From RI-153 sp963721725 (lineage in GTDB: Bacteria; Chloroflexota; Anaerolineae; Caldilineales; Caldilineaceae): 64,000 bases of DNA. The notes beneath the pieces are model-generated. The model was not told the DNA's origin, ran no database searches, and saw only the letters and a program-made list of their open reading frames with translations. The position numbers were made by a program, and so were the translations under genes. Where the stretch lies: the NCBI GenBank assembly GCA_963721725.1, contig CAVRLX010000010.1, forward strand, positions 186,001-250,000, in the 5' to 3' direction. Positions 9,242-17,046 of the stretch are shown here, one piece after another. Within the stretch, counting starts at the first letter, position 1; each line of letters opens with the position of its first letter.

Positions 9242-9270
9242 TAGACGCGCTTTGATGGATCTCTTGTAAT
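9242..9270 (+). promoter_or_regulatory. Candidate promoter for the mttB homologue
   Basis: TAGACG, a 17-base spacer and TGTAAT precede the gene, giving a predicted leader of about 50 bases before the ATG at 9329. Confidence 0.33.
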
Positions 9271-9328
9271 CTCTGCGTCTATGCGCTGTGATTTTTCTGT
9301 AACGTTTGCCATCGCCCCAGGAGGCCCT

Positions 9329-10885
9329 ATGACCATTCCCCAGGATCGCGCACAGCGGGCGCAACGTCGAGCGCAATTGCGCCAGGAACGTGTCCAATCC
9401 CCCTTCCGCCAGATCCCCTTCGCCGAGATCCGCAATCCCATGCCGCCGCTGGAATTGGTGGGCGAGGCTGGCGTCCAGCAGATCCACGATGCGTCAATGC
9501 GTGTGCTGGAAGAGAACGGCATCGAGTTTTTGGATGAGGAAGCGCTGGATCTGTGGGCGGCGGCGGGGGCCGAGGTCAATCGCAAGACAAGCCGGGTACG
9601 CATGGCACGGGAATTGGTGCTGGATCTGGTGGCGAAAGCGCCGCAGCGCTTTACCTGGCATGCCCGCAACCCAGCCCACACCGTCACTGTGGGCGACAAT
9701 CGCCTGCTTTTTGCGCCCAATGGCGGCACAGTCTTTGCCCATGATCTCGACCGCGGACGGCGGCCCGGTGTCCTCGAAGATTTCCACAACATGCAAAAGC
9801 TTGTACAAATGGCCGGCGTGCTGCACATCGCCGGGGAACAGTTGGTTGTGCCACATGATGTCGCTGTTTCGCACCGCCATTTGGAGCGATTGTGGGCGGG
9901 CTTTACCCTCACCGACAAGCCGATGATGGAGGCTGCCCACGGACGCATCATCCCCGCCGATGCTGTGGCCGCCACGCGCATTATCTTTGGGCAGACGCTG
10001 CCTGCCGAGGGCGTGGTCATCGGCGGCATCATCAACGCCAACAGCCCCCTGCGCTATGACGACCGCATGGTGGGCGGACTGATCACTTTTGCCCACGCTG
10101 GGCAAGTCACGATTATTACACCCTTCATCTTGGCCGGCGTGATGAGTCCGGTGACTATGGCGGCGGCGATTGCCCAGCAAAATGCCGAAGCACTGGCCGC
10201 CATCGCCCTGACTCAATTGGTGCGTCCCGGCGTGCCGGTGATCTACGGCGGATTCACCGCCAATGTAGATCTAAAATCGGGTGCGCCCGCCTTTGGCACG
10301 CCGGAGGGGGCATGGGCGCTCCTCTTGGGCGCGCAGATGGCCCGCTATTACAAGCTGCCCTATCGTGGTAGCGGCACGCTGACCACGGCCAAAGTCCCCG
10401 ACGCCGAGGCCGCCATGCAAACCCAGTGGTCGATCTGGCCCTGTGTGCTGGCCCACACCAACTTTGTCATGCACGCTGTGGGCTGGCTGGAGAGCGGCCT
10501 CACCGCTTCGTTGGAGAAGATGATCTTGGACATTGAGCATCTTGCCATGTTCCAAACTTTTCTCAAGGGACCAGTGATCAACGATGATACCCTGGCCGTG
10601 GAGGCGATTGGCAGTATGGGCCAGGGCGGACATCATCTGGGCACAGCGCACACGCGAGAACGCTATACCACAGCGTTTTATCAGCCCTTTCTCGCCGACC
10701 GCCTGCCCTATGAAACCTGGGACGAAGCAGGCCGGTTTGATGCGGCCATGCGCGCCGATCTGCTCTGGAAGCAGCTATTACAAGAGTACGAAGCGCCAGC
10801 GATGGATGAATCTACACGCGAGGAATTACGCGAGTTTGTGGCGAAACGAAAGCATGAATTAGCTGGACGCAATCTGTATAATTAA
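9329..10885 (+). CDS. mttB: Trimethylamine methyltransferase family protein (MttB superfamily, non-pyrrolysine)
   Basis: 518 residues from the ATG at 9329, chosen because GGAGG lies six bases upstream; an in-frame ATG at 9281 lacks such a site. The protein fits COG5598/MttB: a TIM-barrel methyltransferase that moves a methyl group from a quaternary or tertiary amine to a corrinoid protein. Recognisable stretches are FAPNGGTVFAHDLDRG, VVIGGIINANSPLRYD, PVIYGGFTANVDLKSGAPAF and GSMGQGGHHLG. No in-frame amber codon interrupts it, so it is not a pyrrolysine enzyme; characterised non-Pyl members act on glycine betaine and related compounds. No corrinoid protein gene is nearby, but an MSOX/SolA-type oxidase follows about 1.4 kb downstream, which fits methylated amine catabolism. 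Confidence 0.87.
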   Translation: MTIPQDRAQRAQRRAQLRQERVQSPFRQIPFAEIRNPMPPLELVGEAGVQQIHDASMRVLEENGIEFLDEEALDLWAAAGAEVNRKTSRVRMARELVLDLVAKAPQRFTWHARNPAHTVTVGDNRLLFAPNGGTVFAHDLDRGRRPGVLEDFHNMQKLVQMAGVLHIAGEQLVVPHDVAVSHRHLERLWAGFTLTDKPMMEAAHGRIIPADAVAATRIIFGQTLPAEGVVIGGIINANSPLRYDDRMVGGLITFAHAGQVTIITPFILAGVMSPVTMAAAIAQQNAEALAAIALTQLVRPGVPVIYGGFTANVDLKSGAPAFGTPEGAWALLLGAQMARYYKLPYRGSGTLTTAKVPDAEAAMQTQWSIWPCVLAHTNFVMHAVGWLESGLTASLEKMILDIEHLAMFQTFLKGPVINDDTLAVEAIGSMGQGGHHLGTAHTRERYTTAFYQPFLADRLPYETWDEAGRFDAAMRADLLWKQLLQEYEAPAMDESTREELREFVAKRKHELAGRNLYN

Positions 10886-10900
10886 CGGAGGGAAGGGGCT

Positions 10901-10948
10901 ATGCCAGCAAATTGGCAAATTGCACGAGATGTAAAAACAGAAGATTAA
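10901..10948 (+). other. 15-codon ORF with strong ribosome-binding site, possible gene remnant
   Basis: Sixteen bases after mttB, GGAGGGAAGGGG precedes an ATG that opens a 15-codon frame (MPANWQIARDVKTED) ending in TAA that overlaps the stop of the opposing DUF3800 gene. The excellent translation start on so short a frame suggests the 5' end of a gene cut off when the DUF3800/XisI patch arrived. It could also be a genuine small peptide. Confidence 0.35.
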
Positions 10949-11703
10949 CGCCGAGTGATGCAGGCCGGGCAGGTGCAGTAGGGAATTTGGGTTTGTTTAT
11001 GCGCTAGACCGTGGATAATGCCAGTTGCTTGCTCCTGATCAAACCGACCTTCAATGCAGTTAAAGTAGTTAAGATCGCCAGCATTGTATCTGCGAAAAAT
11101 AGCATAGGCAATATGATCAGCTAATTGAATAATACGTGAGGCTTTTGAATCAACAAAGAGTGGAATTTCACAAATGTTTTTGAGATAACTACCCCATCGA
11201 TTGCCTGATCTACGAAAGGTATAGGCTAAATTTTGAAGATTGGTTTCGTAGGAAGTCTTGTCTAAGACAATTAGGCCGCGTTGATTCTCTTTGGTGCTTG
11301 CGTATTGGCGGGAAAGATACATATCGAAACGACTACTGACATCTTCAAAGGCCAAGGTGACTATATCTTCCTTTGGATAGGAGGGTTTATGAATGGCACA
11401 CGCAAATACGACAACATTGGCATAAGCATCATCCAGTACACAGAGAACATTTTCAATGATTTATCAGACCAGCGCTTGTTTGTCTTTGTAGGTTTTCCAA
11501 ATGCCGGTGCGCCCACCAAAGATTTCGGCAGCATGAAATTCAACATCTGCAGGAGCACTGGGAGACAGCGTTTCGGCAAGTTTTTCCACTTGGTGAGAAA
11601 GCCAACGAATGCTGGGTTCAGGAACAGAGACACCGCCCAGAACAAAGTATTCTTCATCTGGATTCTGAACAGAGCCGGAGTCATCAAGATAGAGAATATG
11701 CAT
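10945..11703 (-). pseudogene. DUF3800 family protein, broken by two in-frame stops
   Basis: Read from the ATG at 11703, the first 80 residues (MHILYLDDSGSVQNPDEEYF, later EFHAAEIFGG and WKTYKDKQALV) are a standard DUF3800 N-terminus with its acidic DDSG motif. Two consecutive stops, TGA TAA at 11461-11466, then interrupt the frame, after which the same frame continues with DUF3800 sequence (VLDDAYANVVVFACAIHK, then IIQLADHIAYAIFRRYN) to 10945. The frame is unchanged across the break, so this is not a simple single-base shift. DUF3800 proteins are RNase-H-fold-like, of unknown function and often associated with mobile or defence DNA. The C-terminus ends with a CxCxxC cluster. Confidence 0.82.
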
Positions 11704-11731
11704 CGCTGTTCCTATAGGTTTGGTTAAAGAA

Positions 11732-11759
11732 ACCCCTCGGAGAAGTTTCTCCGAGGGGT
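11732..11759. terminator. Perfect hairpin upstream of the DUF3800 gene
   Basis: ACCCCTCGGAGAA (11732-11744) pairs with TTCTCCGAGGGGT (11747-11759). It stands in the divergent region between DUF3800 and xisI. There is no T run, so it may be a terminator remnant or a structured leader. Confidence 0.5.
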
Positions 11760-11768
11760 GATATGGCA

Positions 11769-11880
11769 GAGCCGGGTGAGGTGTTCCTCAACGAACCGCT
11801 TAATGCAGCCCTCCCGACCATTGGGAGCCGAGTGAGGCACTCCCCAGCGGACCAACTAGATGTAGCCCTCTCGACTATCT
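11769..11880. repeat. Two imperfect tandem copies of a 56-bp repeat
   Basis: Copy one (11769-11824) and copy two (11825-11880) share the framework GAGCCGxGTGAGG ... TGxAGCCCTC ... GACxAT with roughly a quarter of positions changed. The repeat is non-coding and lies between the hairpin and the xisI upstream region. Confidence 0.75.
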
Positions 11881-11920
11881 TGACTTTAGCATGAAATGCA
11901 AGACATCTTCAAGTAGAAAA

Positions 11921-11944
11921 ACGTACAAACGTACAAACGTACAG
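11921..11944. repeat. Three tandem 8-bp repeats ACGTACAA upstream of xisI
   Basis: ACGTACAA occurs twice (11921-11928, 11929-11936) and ACGTACAG once (11937-11944), directly abutting, 31 bases before the xisI start. Evenly spaced short repeats at such a position could be an operator, or simply a replication-slippage tract. Confidence 0.7.
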
Positions 11945-11975
11945 TGTTTGATGAACAAGCGGAAAGGATCGTGCA

Positions 11976-12311
11976 ATGGATCGAGTAGAGAAGTACCGGG
12001 CAATTGTACGTCAAATTCTTGAGGAGTACGCCAGTTATAAACCTTCCTATGGCAAAGTCGAAACAGAAGTTGTGATTGACCCAACTTCTGATCATTATGA
12101 AGTTAAGCGGATCGGTTGGAATGGCTATCAACGCATCCACGGCTCGGTGGTTCACCTTGACATTATCGATGGCAAGATCTGGATTCAGCACGATGGAACT
12201 GACCAACCAGTCGCCGATGAATTACTGGCTGCGGGCGTGCCCAAAGAAGATATTGTGCTCGGCTTCCATCCTGAAGAACTTCGTCATCATACCGGCTTTG
12301 CCGTGGTATAA
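11976..12311 (+). CDS. xisI: XisI family protein (fdxN element excision controlling factor)
   Basis: 111 residues from an ATG with GGAAAGGA upstream. The whole length matches XisI: the N-terminal helix MDRVEKYRAIVRQILEEYAS, KPSYGKVETEVVID, VGWNG-like IGWNGYQR, HGSVVHLDIIDGKIWIQHDG and the C-terminal GVPKEDIVLGFHPEE. XisI was named for heterocyst fdxN-element excision in Anabaena and normally sits beside XisH, with which it overlaps or pairs. No XisH-like gene is present on either side, so this is an orphan. It lies nine bases upstream of the amine-oxidase gene and probably arrived with the DUF3800/repeat patch. Confidence 0.93.
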   Translation: MDRVEKYRAIVRQILEEYASYKPSYGKVETEVVIDPTSDHYEVKRIGWNGYQRIHGSVVHLDIIDGKIWIQHDGTDQPVADELLAAGVPKEDIVLGFHPEELRHHTGFAVV

Positions 12312-12320
12312 GGACAGATT

Positions 12321-13496
12321 ATGCAGACAGATTATCGTGCGATTGTGCTTGGCTGCGGGGGGATCGGTAGCGGAGCGCTTTACTGGCTGGCCCGTCGCCT
12401 GGGCGGGGATGTATTGGGCATCGAACAGTTCGCATTGGACCACGAACACGGCGGCTCGCAGGACCATTCGCGCATTATCCGCTTGATGTATCACGACGCC
12501 AAGTATACGCGGCTTACCCCCCATACGTTTACGGCATGGGCCACGGTAGAGGCCGAATCTGGCGTCGATCTGGTGCTGAAAACTGGCGGGCTGGAGATTG
12601 CCGACGCCAACAGCGCCTATCTACATGATATTGACCGCTATGCTACGGCTATGGACGCTGCCGCCATCCCCTATGAACGGCTGGACGACGGCGAGATCCG
12701 CCGCCGCCATCCCCAATTCCAGGGCCGTGCCGAGATGGTGGGTCTGTTTGAGCCAAGCGCGGGGATTGTCAACGCGGGCAAGGGCATTGCTACTCATGTA
12801 GCGCTGGCGCGCGGCTATGGCGCAACAGTGCTTGAACGATGCCCAATTGAGCGCATTGAACCCCTGACAGATGGCGGTGTGCGTGTTGACACAGCCCAGG
12901 GCATTTTCACAGCGCAACAGTTAATCGTAGCGGCGGGGGCGTGGACAAAACCTCTGCTCGCGCCGCTGGGCCTCAATCTCCCGCTCACGGTGACCCAGGA
13001 ACAGGTGACCTTTTACGCCACGCCCCATTTGCACGAGTTTGCGCCCGACCGCTTTCCCATTTGGATCTGGAAAGATGCCCTCGACTATTACGGCTTTCCG
13101 GTCTATGGCGAAGTGGCGACCAAAGCCGGGATCGACGCTGCGGGTGAGGCTGTCACCGCCGAGACGCGTACTTTCGAGCCAAACCCGGCGCGTGAAGCAC
13201 AGTTAGACGCCTTCATGGCGGAGAATCTACCGCGCGCACTGGGTCCCAAACTGCGCACAAAAACTTGCCTCTACACCATGCCACCGGATCGAGATTTCAT
13301 CATCGATCATCTACCGGAGCATCCCCAGATCTGGACGTGTGTGGGCGCGGGCCATGCCTATAAATTCGCCTCATTGTTGGGCAAAATCCTCAGCGAACTG
13401 GTGCTAGATGGCCGCACCACCCACGACGTGACGCCTTTTACCCTGGCTCGCCCCGCCCTGCAAGATGCTGCCTATGCCGCAGTCTTTCATATCTAA
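12321..13496 (+). CDS. solA: FAD-dependent N-methyl amino acid oxidase (MSOX/SolA family)
   Basis: 391 residues, the usual length for monomeric sarcosine oxidase or N-methyltryptophan oxidase. The N-terminal dinucleotide fold is GCGGIGSGALYWLARR with the ribose-binding Glu in GIEQF. GGSQDHSRIIRLMYHD is the diagnostic segment of the family, and KTCLYTMPPDRDFIIDH contains Cys316 at the position used for covalent FAD attachment in MSOX (Cys315). The enzyme oxidatively demethylates a secondary amine such as sarcosine, giving formaldehyde and peroxide. With the MttB homologue upstream this suggests stepwise demethylation of glycine betaine-like compounds. The actual substrate is inferred. Confidence 0.9.
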   Translation: MQTDYRAIVLGCGGIGSGALYWLARRLGGDVLGIEQFALDHEHGGSQDHSRIIRLMYHDAKYTRLTPHTFTAWATVEAESGVDLVLKTGGLEIADANSAYLHDIDRYATAMDAAAIPYERLDDGEIRRRHPQFQGRAEMVGLFEPSAGIVNAGKGIATHVALARGYGATVLERCPIERIEPLTDGGVRVDTAQGIFTAQQLIVAAGAWTKPLLAPLGLNLPLTVTQEQVTFYATPHLHEFAPDRFPIWIWKDALDYYGFPVYGEVATKAGIDAAGEAVTAETRTFEPNPAREAQLDAFMAENLPRALGPKLRTKTCLYTMPPDRDFIIDHLPEHPQIWTCVGAGHAYKFASLLGKILSELVLDGRTTHDVTPFTLARPALQDAAYAAVFHI

Positions 13497-13618
13497 CCCA
13501 GTTGACTTGGGCCTTTCAATCAATCTGGCGTGTATTTTTCGTCTCAAAAAAACATACTATAGAGTACAAGAAGCCTGATTAACTTCTCTGGGAGCCTTTC
13601 ACCGAAAAGGAGTAGACC

Positions 13619-13825
13619 ATGAAACAGCTAACAGTACAGGAGTGGGACGTGCTAATGTATGTTGCTTCGTATATTGCTGGGTACGATCATCTGCCTACCA
13701 AGCAGAAGGTAGTCTATGCTGGATTGGGAACTAATGTGGTGGATGGACTGATCACCCACGGCTTTTTGCTTGAACAGAATGGCGGCTTGAAGCCCGTCTT
13801 GGAGAAAACAAAACACTTGGCCTGA
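13619..13825 (+). CDS. Small hypothetical protein (68 aa)
   Basis: A 68-residue ORF with a good AGGAG ribosome-binding site six bases before its ATG. MKQLTVQEWDVLMYVASYIA, LPTKQKVVYAGLG and VDGLITHGFLL look like the helices of a winged-helix or HTH-like small regulator, but the match is too weak to name a family. It stands alone between solA and the convergent gyrA, followed by a foldable RNA segment and a terminator. Confidence 0.6.
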   Translation: MKQLTVQEWDVLMYVASYIAGYDHLPTKQKVVYAGLGTNVVDGLITHGFLLEQNGGLKPVLEKTKHLA

Positions 13826-13879
13826 GCAACGGTACGGTGGGGAAACCCCCACCCTGGGATAAGGAGAGTTCCCCGTTGC
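13826..13879 (+). ncRNA. Candidate structured RNA element in the 3' region of the 68-aa gene
   Basis: GCAACGG (13826-13832) pairs perfectly with CCGTTGC (13873-13879), enclosing a second perfect hairpin GGTGGGG-AAAC-CCCCACC (13836-13853). At 54 bases it is too short for a tRNA. It starts on the last codons' downstream edge of the small gene and ends 71 bases before the terminator. It may be a 3'UTR-derived small RNA or a processing signal; no known family was recognised. Confidence 0.35.
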
Positions 13880-13950
13880 CATCGTCTAGGCCAAGCACTA
13901 TACTGGTCTCAACCGCTAACACAATGGTGTGTTGCGAAAATGGAGTTCTG

Positions 13951-13990
13951 AAAATTCCCGTCAGCAATCCTCCGGCTGGCGGGAATTTTT
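13951..13990. terminator. Bidirectional terminator between the small gene and gyrA
   Basis: AAAATTCCCGTCAGC (13951-13965) pairs with GCTGGCGGGAATTTTT (13975-13990), with one G-T pair and a nine-base loop. T runs exist on both strands, so it serves both convergent transcripts. Confidence 0.85.
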
Positions 13991-13998
13991 GTTTTCCG

Positions 13999-16852
13999 CT
14001 ATTTCTTAGACTTCTTCTGGCTGGCCGTTACACTGCGCACCCGCTCTACTTTGGTCTTGGCCGACTGCGGCGATTTGGAGCTTGTGCCATTGCCCTCGCT
14101 TGGCTCGGTGGGAATCAGTTCCGGTTGCACAGGTCCACTTTCAGACACATTTTGTGCAGGCGTGCGTCGCGTGCGGGCTGGTTTGGACTTGGCTTCATCG
14201 GTGTCTGGTTTCACCTCGACGGCTTCTACGGCAGATATACGCGTACGGGGTGGTGCAGGCTTCGCAATGACCTCCGCTTTGGCCGGTTTTAGTTTCACCG
14301 CTACCGGCTTGGTGGGTGTACGGGTTGCTTTCCCATTGCTGGGAGCGGGGGGCGGAGAAAGGGTTTCGTCGCCCACAAAGCCAGGAACCCCTTCAATCTT
14401 TTTGACTGCCACGAGGCTATCACCACGCGATGCCCCCACGGTGGTGGCGTCGCCCAACGTGCTGCGCCCCAGGGCCGGAATATCGCCGATCTCCAGCGGT
14501 TTGGCGATGCCCTTCTCAGTGATAAAAACCACCAGATCGCGGTGCTCTGGGTTGATCACCAAAGCGTCAATGAGACTGCCCGTGCGTTTGTCGATCTTGT
14601 GGGCGATGATGCCGCTGCCGTTGCGCCCCTGGCTGCCGTATTCCGACATCACTGTGCGTTTGGTATAGCCTGTGGCGGTCACCGTCAGGAGATCGCCTTC
14701 GGGGTCCACAGTACCGGCAAAGACGATTTTTTCGCCTTTTTTCAGCTTCATACCGGCGACACCGCCGGCGGCCAGCCCCATGCTGCGCACCTCGTTTTCG
14801 TCGAAGCGAATTGCCTGGCCCTCCGCCGACACAAGCAGCACTTCTTGATCGCCGCGGGTCATAAAGACCCAGCCCATGCGGTCTTTGTCATCCACCCCAT
14901 CATCTCCGGGTTAGTGGCGCGGCAGCAAGGAAGTCGCTTAGGGTGATCCGTTTGACGATGCCCAGCTCGGTGACAAAGAAAAGATGGCAGCGGCGTGCCA
15001 TTGCGGCGACGTCGGGGCAACACCAGGGCGGCGGTGACAGTGTCGCGCCGCGCGTAATTTGTACAGTTCGGTCAGATGTTTCTTGTTGCCATCGTGTGGG
15101 ATTTCGTGAATGGCCACACGGCTACAGCGGCCATCTTTGGTAAACACATAGAGATAGTCGCGGGTGTTGGCCGTGACCAACGCCACTTCGCTGCCCTTGC
15201 CAATTTGGCGCAAGATGCTGGGCGTCAGCTTTGGTCACATCCTGGCGGCGCAATTCCCCGTCGGCAGCCACCGTCACCCAGACCTGTTGGTCGGGCAGCA
15301 GATCGGTCGTGGTCAGCGTGCCTTTGGTGCGATCGACAATCTGTGTGCGGCGTGCATCGCCATACTTCTCCTTGAGCAGCAACAACTCTTCCTTGATCAG
15401 GGCCAGAATCTTCTCTGGGTGTTTGAGCAGATCTTCCAGATATTTGATGCGATCCTTGATCTCTTTGTATTCATCTTGCAGCCGTTTGCGCTCCAACGCG
15501 GCCAGGCGGCGCAACTGCATGTCCAGAATCGCCTGCGCTTGAATCTCGGAGAAGTCAAAGTTCTTGACCAAATTGGCGCGCGCCGTTTCCACGCGCTGGC
15601 TGCTGCGGATCGTCTGGATCACTTCGTCCAAGATGTCGAGCGCACGCAGCAAACCTTCCAAGATGTGGGCACGTTCGCGAGCCGCGCTTGAGGTCGAATT
15701 CCGAGCGCCGCCGGATGATCTCTTCGCGATGCTGGACAAAGAGTTGCAGCATGCGTTTGAGCGGCAGCGTGCGCGGCTGCCCATCGACCAAGGCCAGCAT
15801 TTGCATACCAAAGGTCTGCTGGATGGGCGTGTACTTGAAGAGGTCGGACAAAATGTCTTTCGGATCGACATTGCGTGTTAACTCGATCTGACATACGCAT
15901 CCCCGTGCGGTCGCTTTCGTCGCGCAGATCGGTAATGCCTCCAATCTTCTCATCGCGCACCAGGTCGGCGATGCGTTCTAGCAGCGTCTGTTTGTTGGTC
16001 TGGTAGGGCAGTTCGGTGATCACAATGCGCATGCGCCCGCGGCTCATCTCCTCGAAGTGCGCCTTGGCCTGGATCACCAGGCGTGACTTGCCCAGCGAAT
16101 AACCCTGAGCAATCGCGTCGGCGTTCTCCTCGGCCTTGGCATCGTCGCGGTAGCGGTAGAGAATGCCACCGGTGGGGAAATCCGGCCCCTGGATAAACTG
16201 CATCAACTGCTCAACCGTGATCTCGTCAACTTGGCCATAATGGTCGATCAGATAGGCCAAGTGCATCCACGACTTCGCCCAGATTGTGCGGCGGGACGTT
16301 GGTGGACATGCCCACGGCAATGCCGCTGGAACCATTGATCAGCAGGTTGGGCAGCGTGGCGGGCAGCACATCCGGTTCGAGCAGGGTGTTGTCAAAGTTG
16401 CCATGCCAATTGACGGTCTCTTTCTCCAGGTCATTGAGCATCAAATTGCTGAGTTCAGCCAGGCGCGCTTCGGTATAGCGCATGGCGGCGGCGTTGTCGC
16501 CATCCACGCTACCAAAGTTGCCCTGCCCATCGACGAGCGGATAGCGCAGGCTAAATTCCTGGGCCATGCGCACCATCGCATCATAAACAGCCGTATCACC
16601 GTGCGGGTGATATTTACCCAACACTTCACCGACGATACGGGCGCTCTTCTTGTGGGGTTTATCGTGTGTCAACCCCAGGTCGTGCCACATGGCGTACAGA
16701 ATGCGCCGGTGGACCGGCTTCAGACCATCGCGCACATCGGGCAAGGCTCGGCTCACGATCACGCTCATCGCATAATCAAGATAGGCAACCTGCATTTCGC
16801 TGGTAATATCAACTTCCCGTACATTGCCTATAGTCGCTACAGGGTTAGTCAT
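13999..16852 (-). pseudogene. gyrA: DNA gyrase subunit A, reading frame broken by seven single-base insertions
   Basis: Reading from the ATG at 16852 gives a GyrA N-terminus (YAMSVIVSRALPDVRDGLKP, HPHGDTAVYDAMVRMAQEF, catalytic Tyr in AMRYTEARL). The frame then shifts at about 16259, 15891, 15682, 15229, 15048, 15015 and 14909; each break is repaired by removing one base, restoring a continuous gyrase of about 948 residues. Tower, coiled-coil (LERKRLQDEYKEIKDRIKYL) and C-terminal propeller blades are all intact. The GyrA box is divergent (SQGRNGSG), and residue 83 by E. coli numbering is Thr. A basic Pro/Ala/Lys-rich tail of about 120 residues follows the propeller. The subunit would act with GyrB to supercoil DNA. 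No gyrB is adjacent. Protein-level conservation through every break argues for sequence error or very recent inactivation. Confidence 0.93.
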
Positions 16853-17046
16853 TGTACAATTCTCGCATCTTTATTGGTATAGAGTCCGCACGGTATACGA
16901 AGCAGCGCCACAAAGAAACAGTTTCTACTCTTTGAAAAATGTTCTTGTGTGCTACTGCGAAGTATATATTTGCAAGCGCAGTGTATTCACATAATCAGAA
17001 TGGAATTACTTTGTCGTCCATTTCAGAGAGCATCCACCCGATTGAG

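Noticed and set aside
9329..10885. Pyrrolysine codon in the mttB homologue
   Set aside because: No in-frame TAG occurs inside the gene; the frame is open throughout.
13826..13879. tRNA gene
   Set aside because: The closing stem resembles an acceptor stem, but 54 bases is too short and no anticodon or T arm is present.
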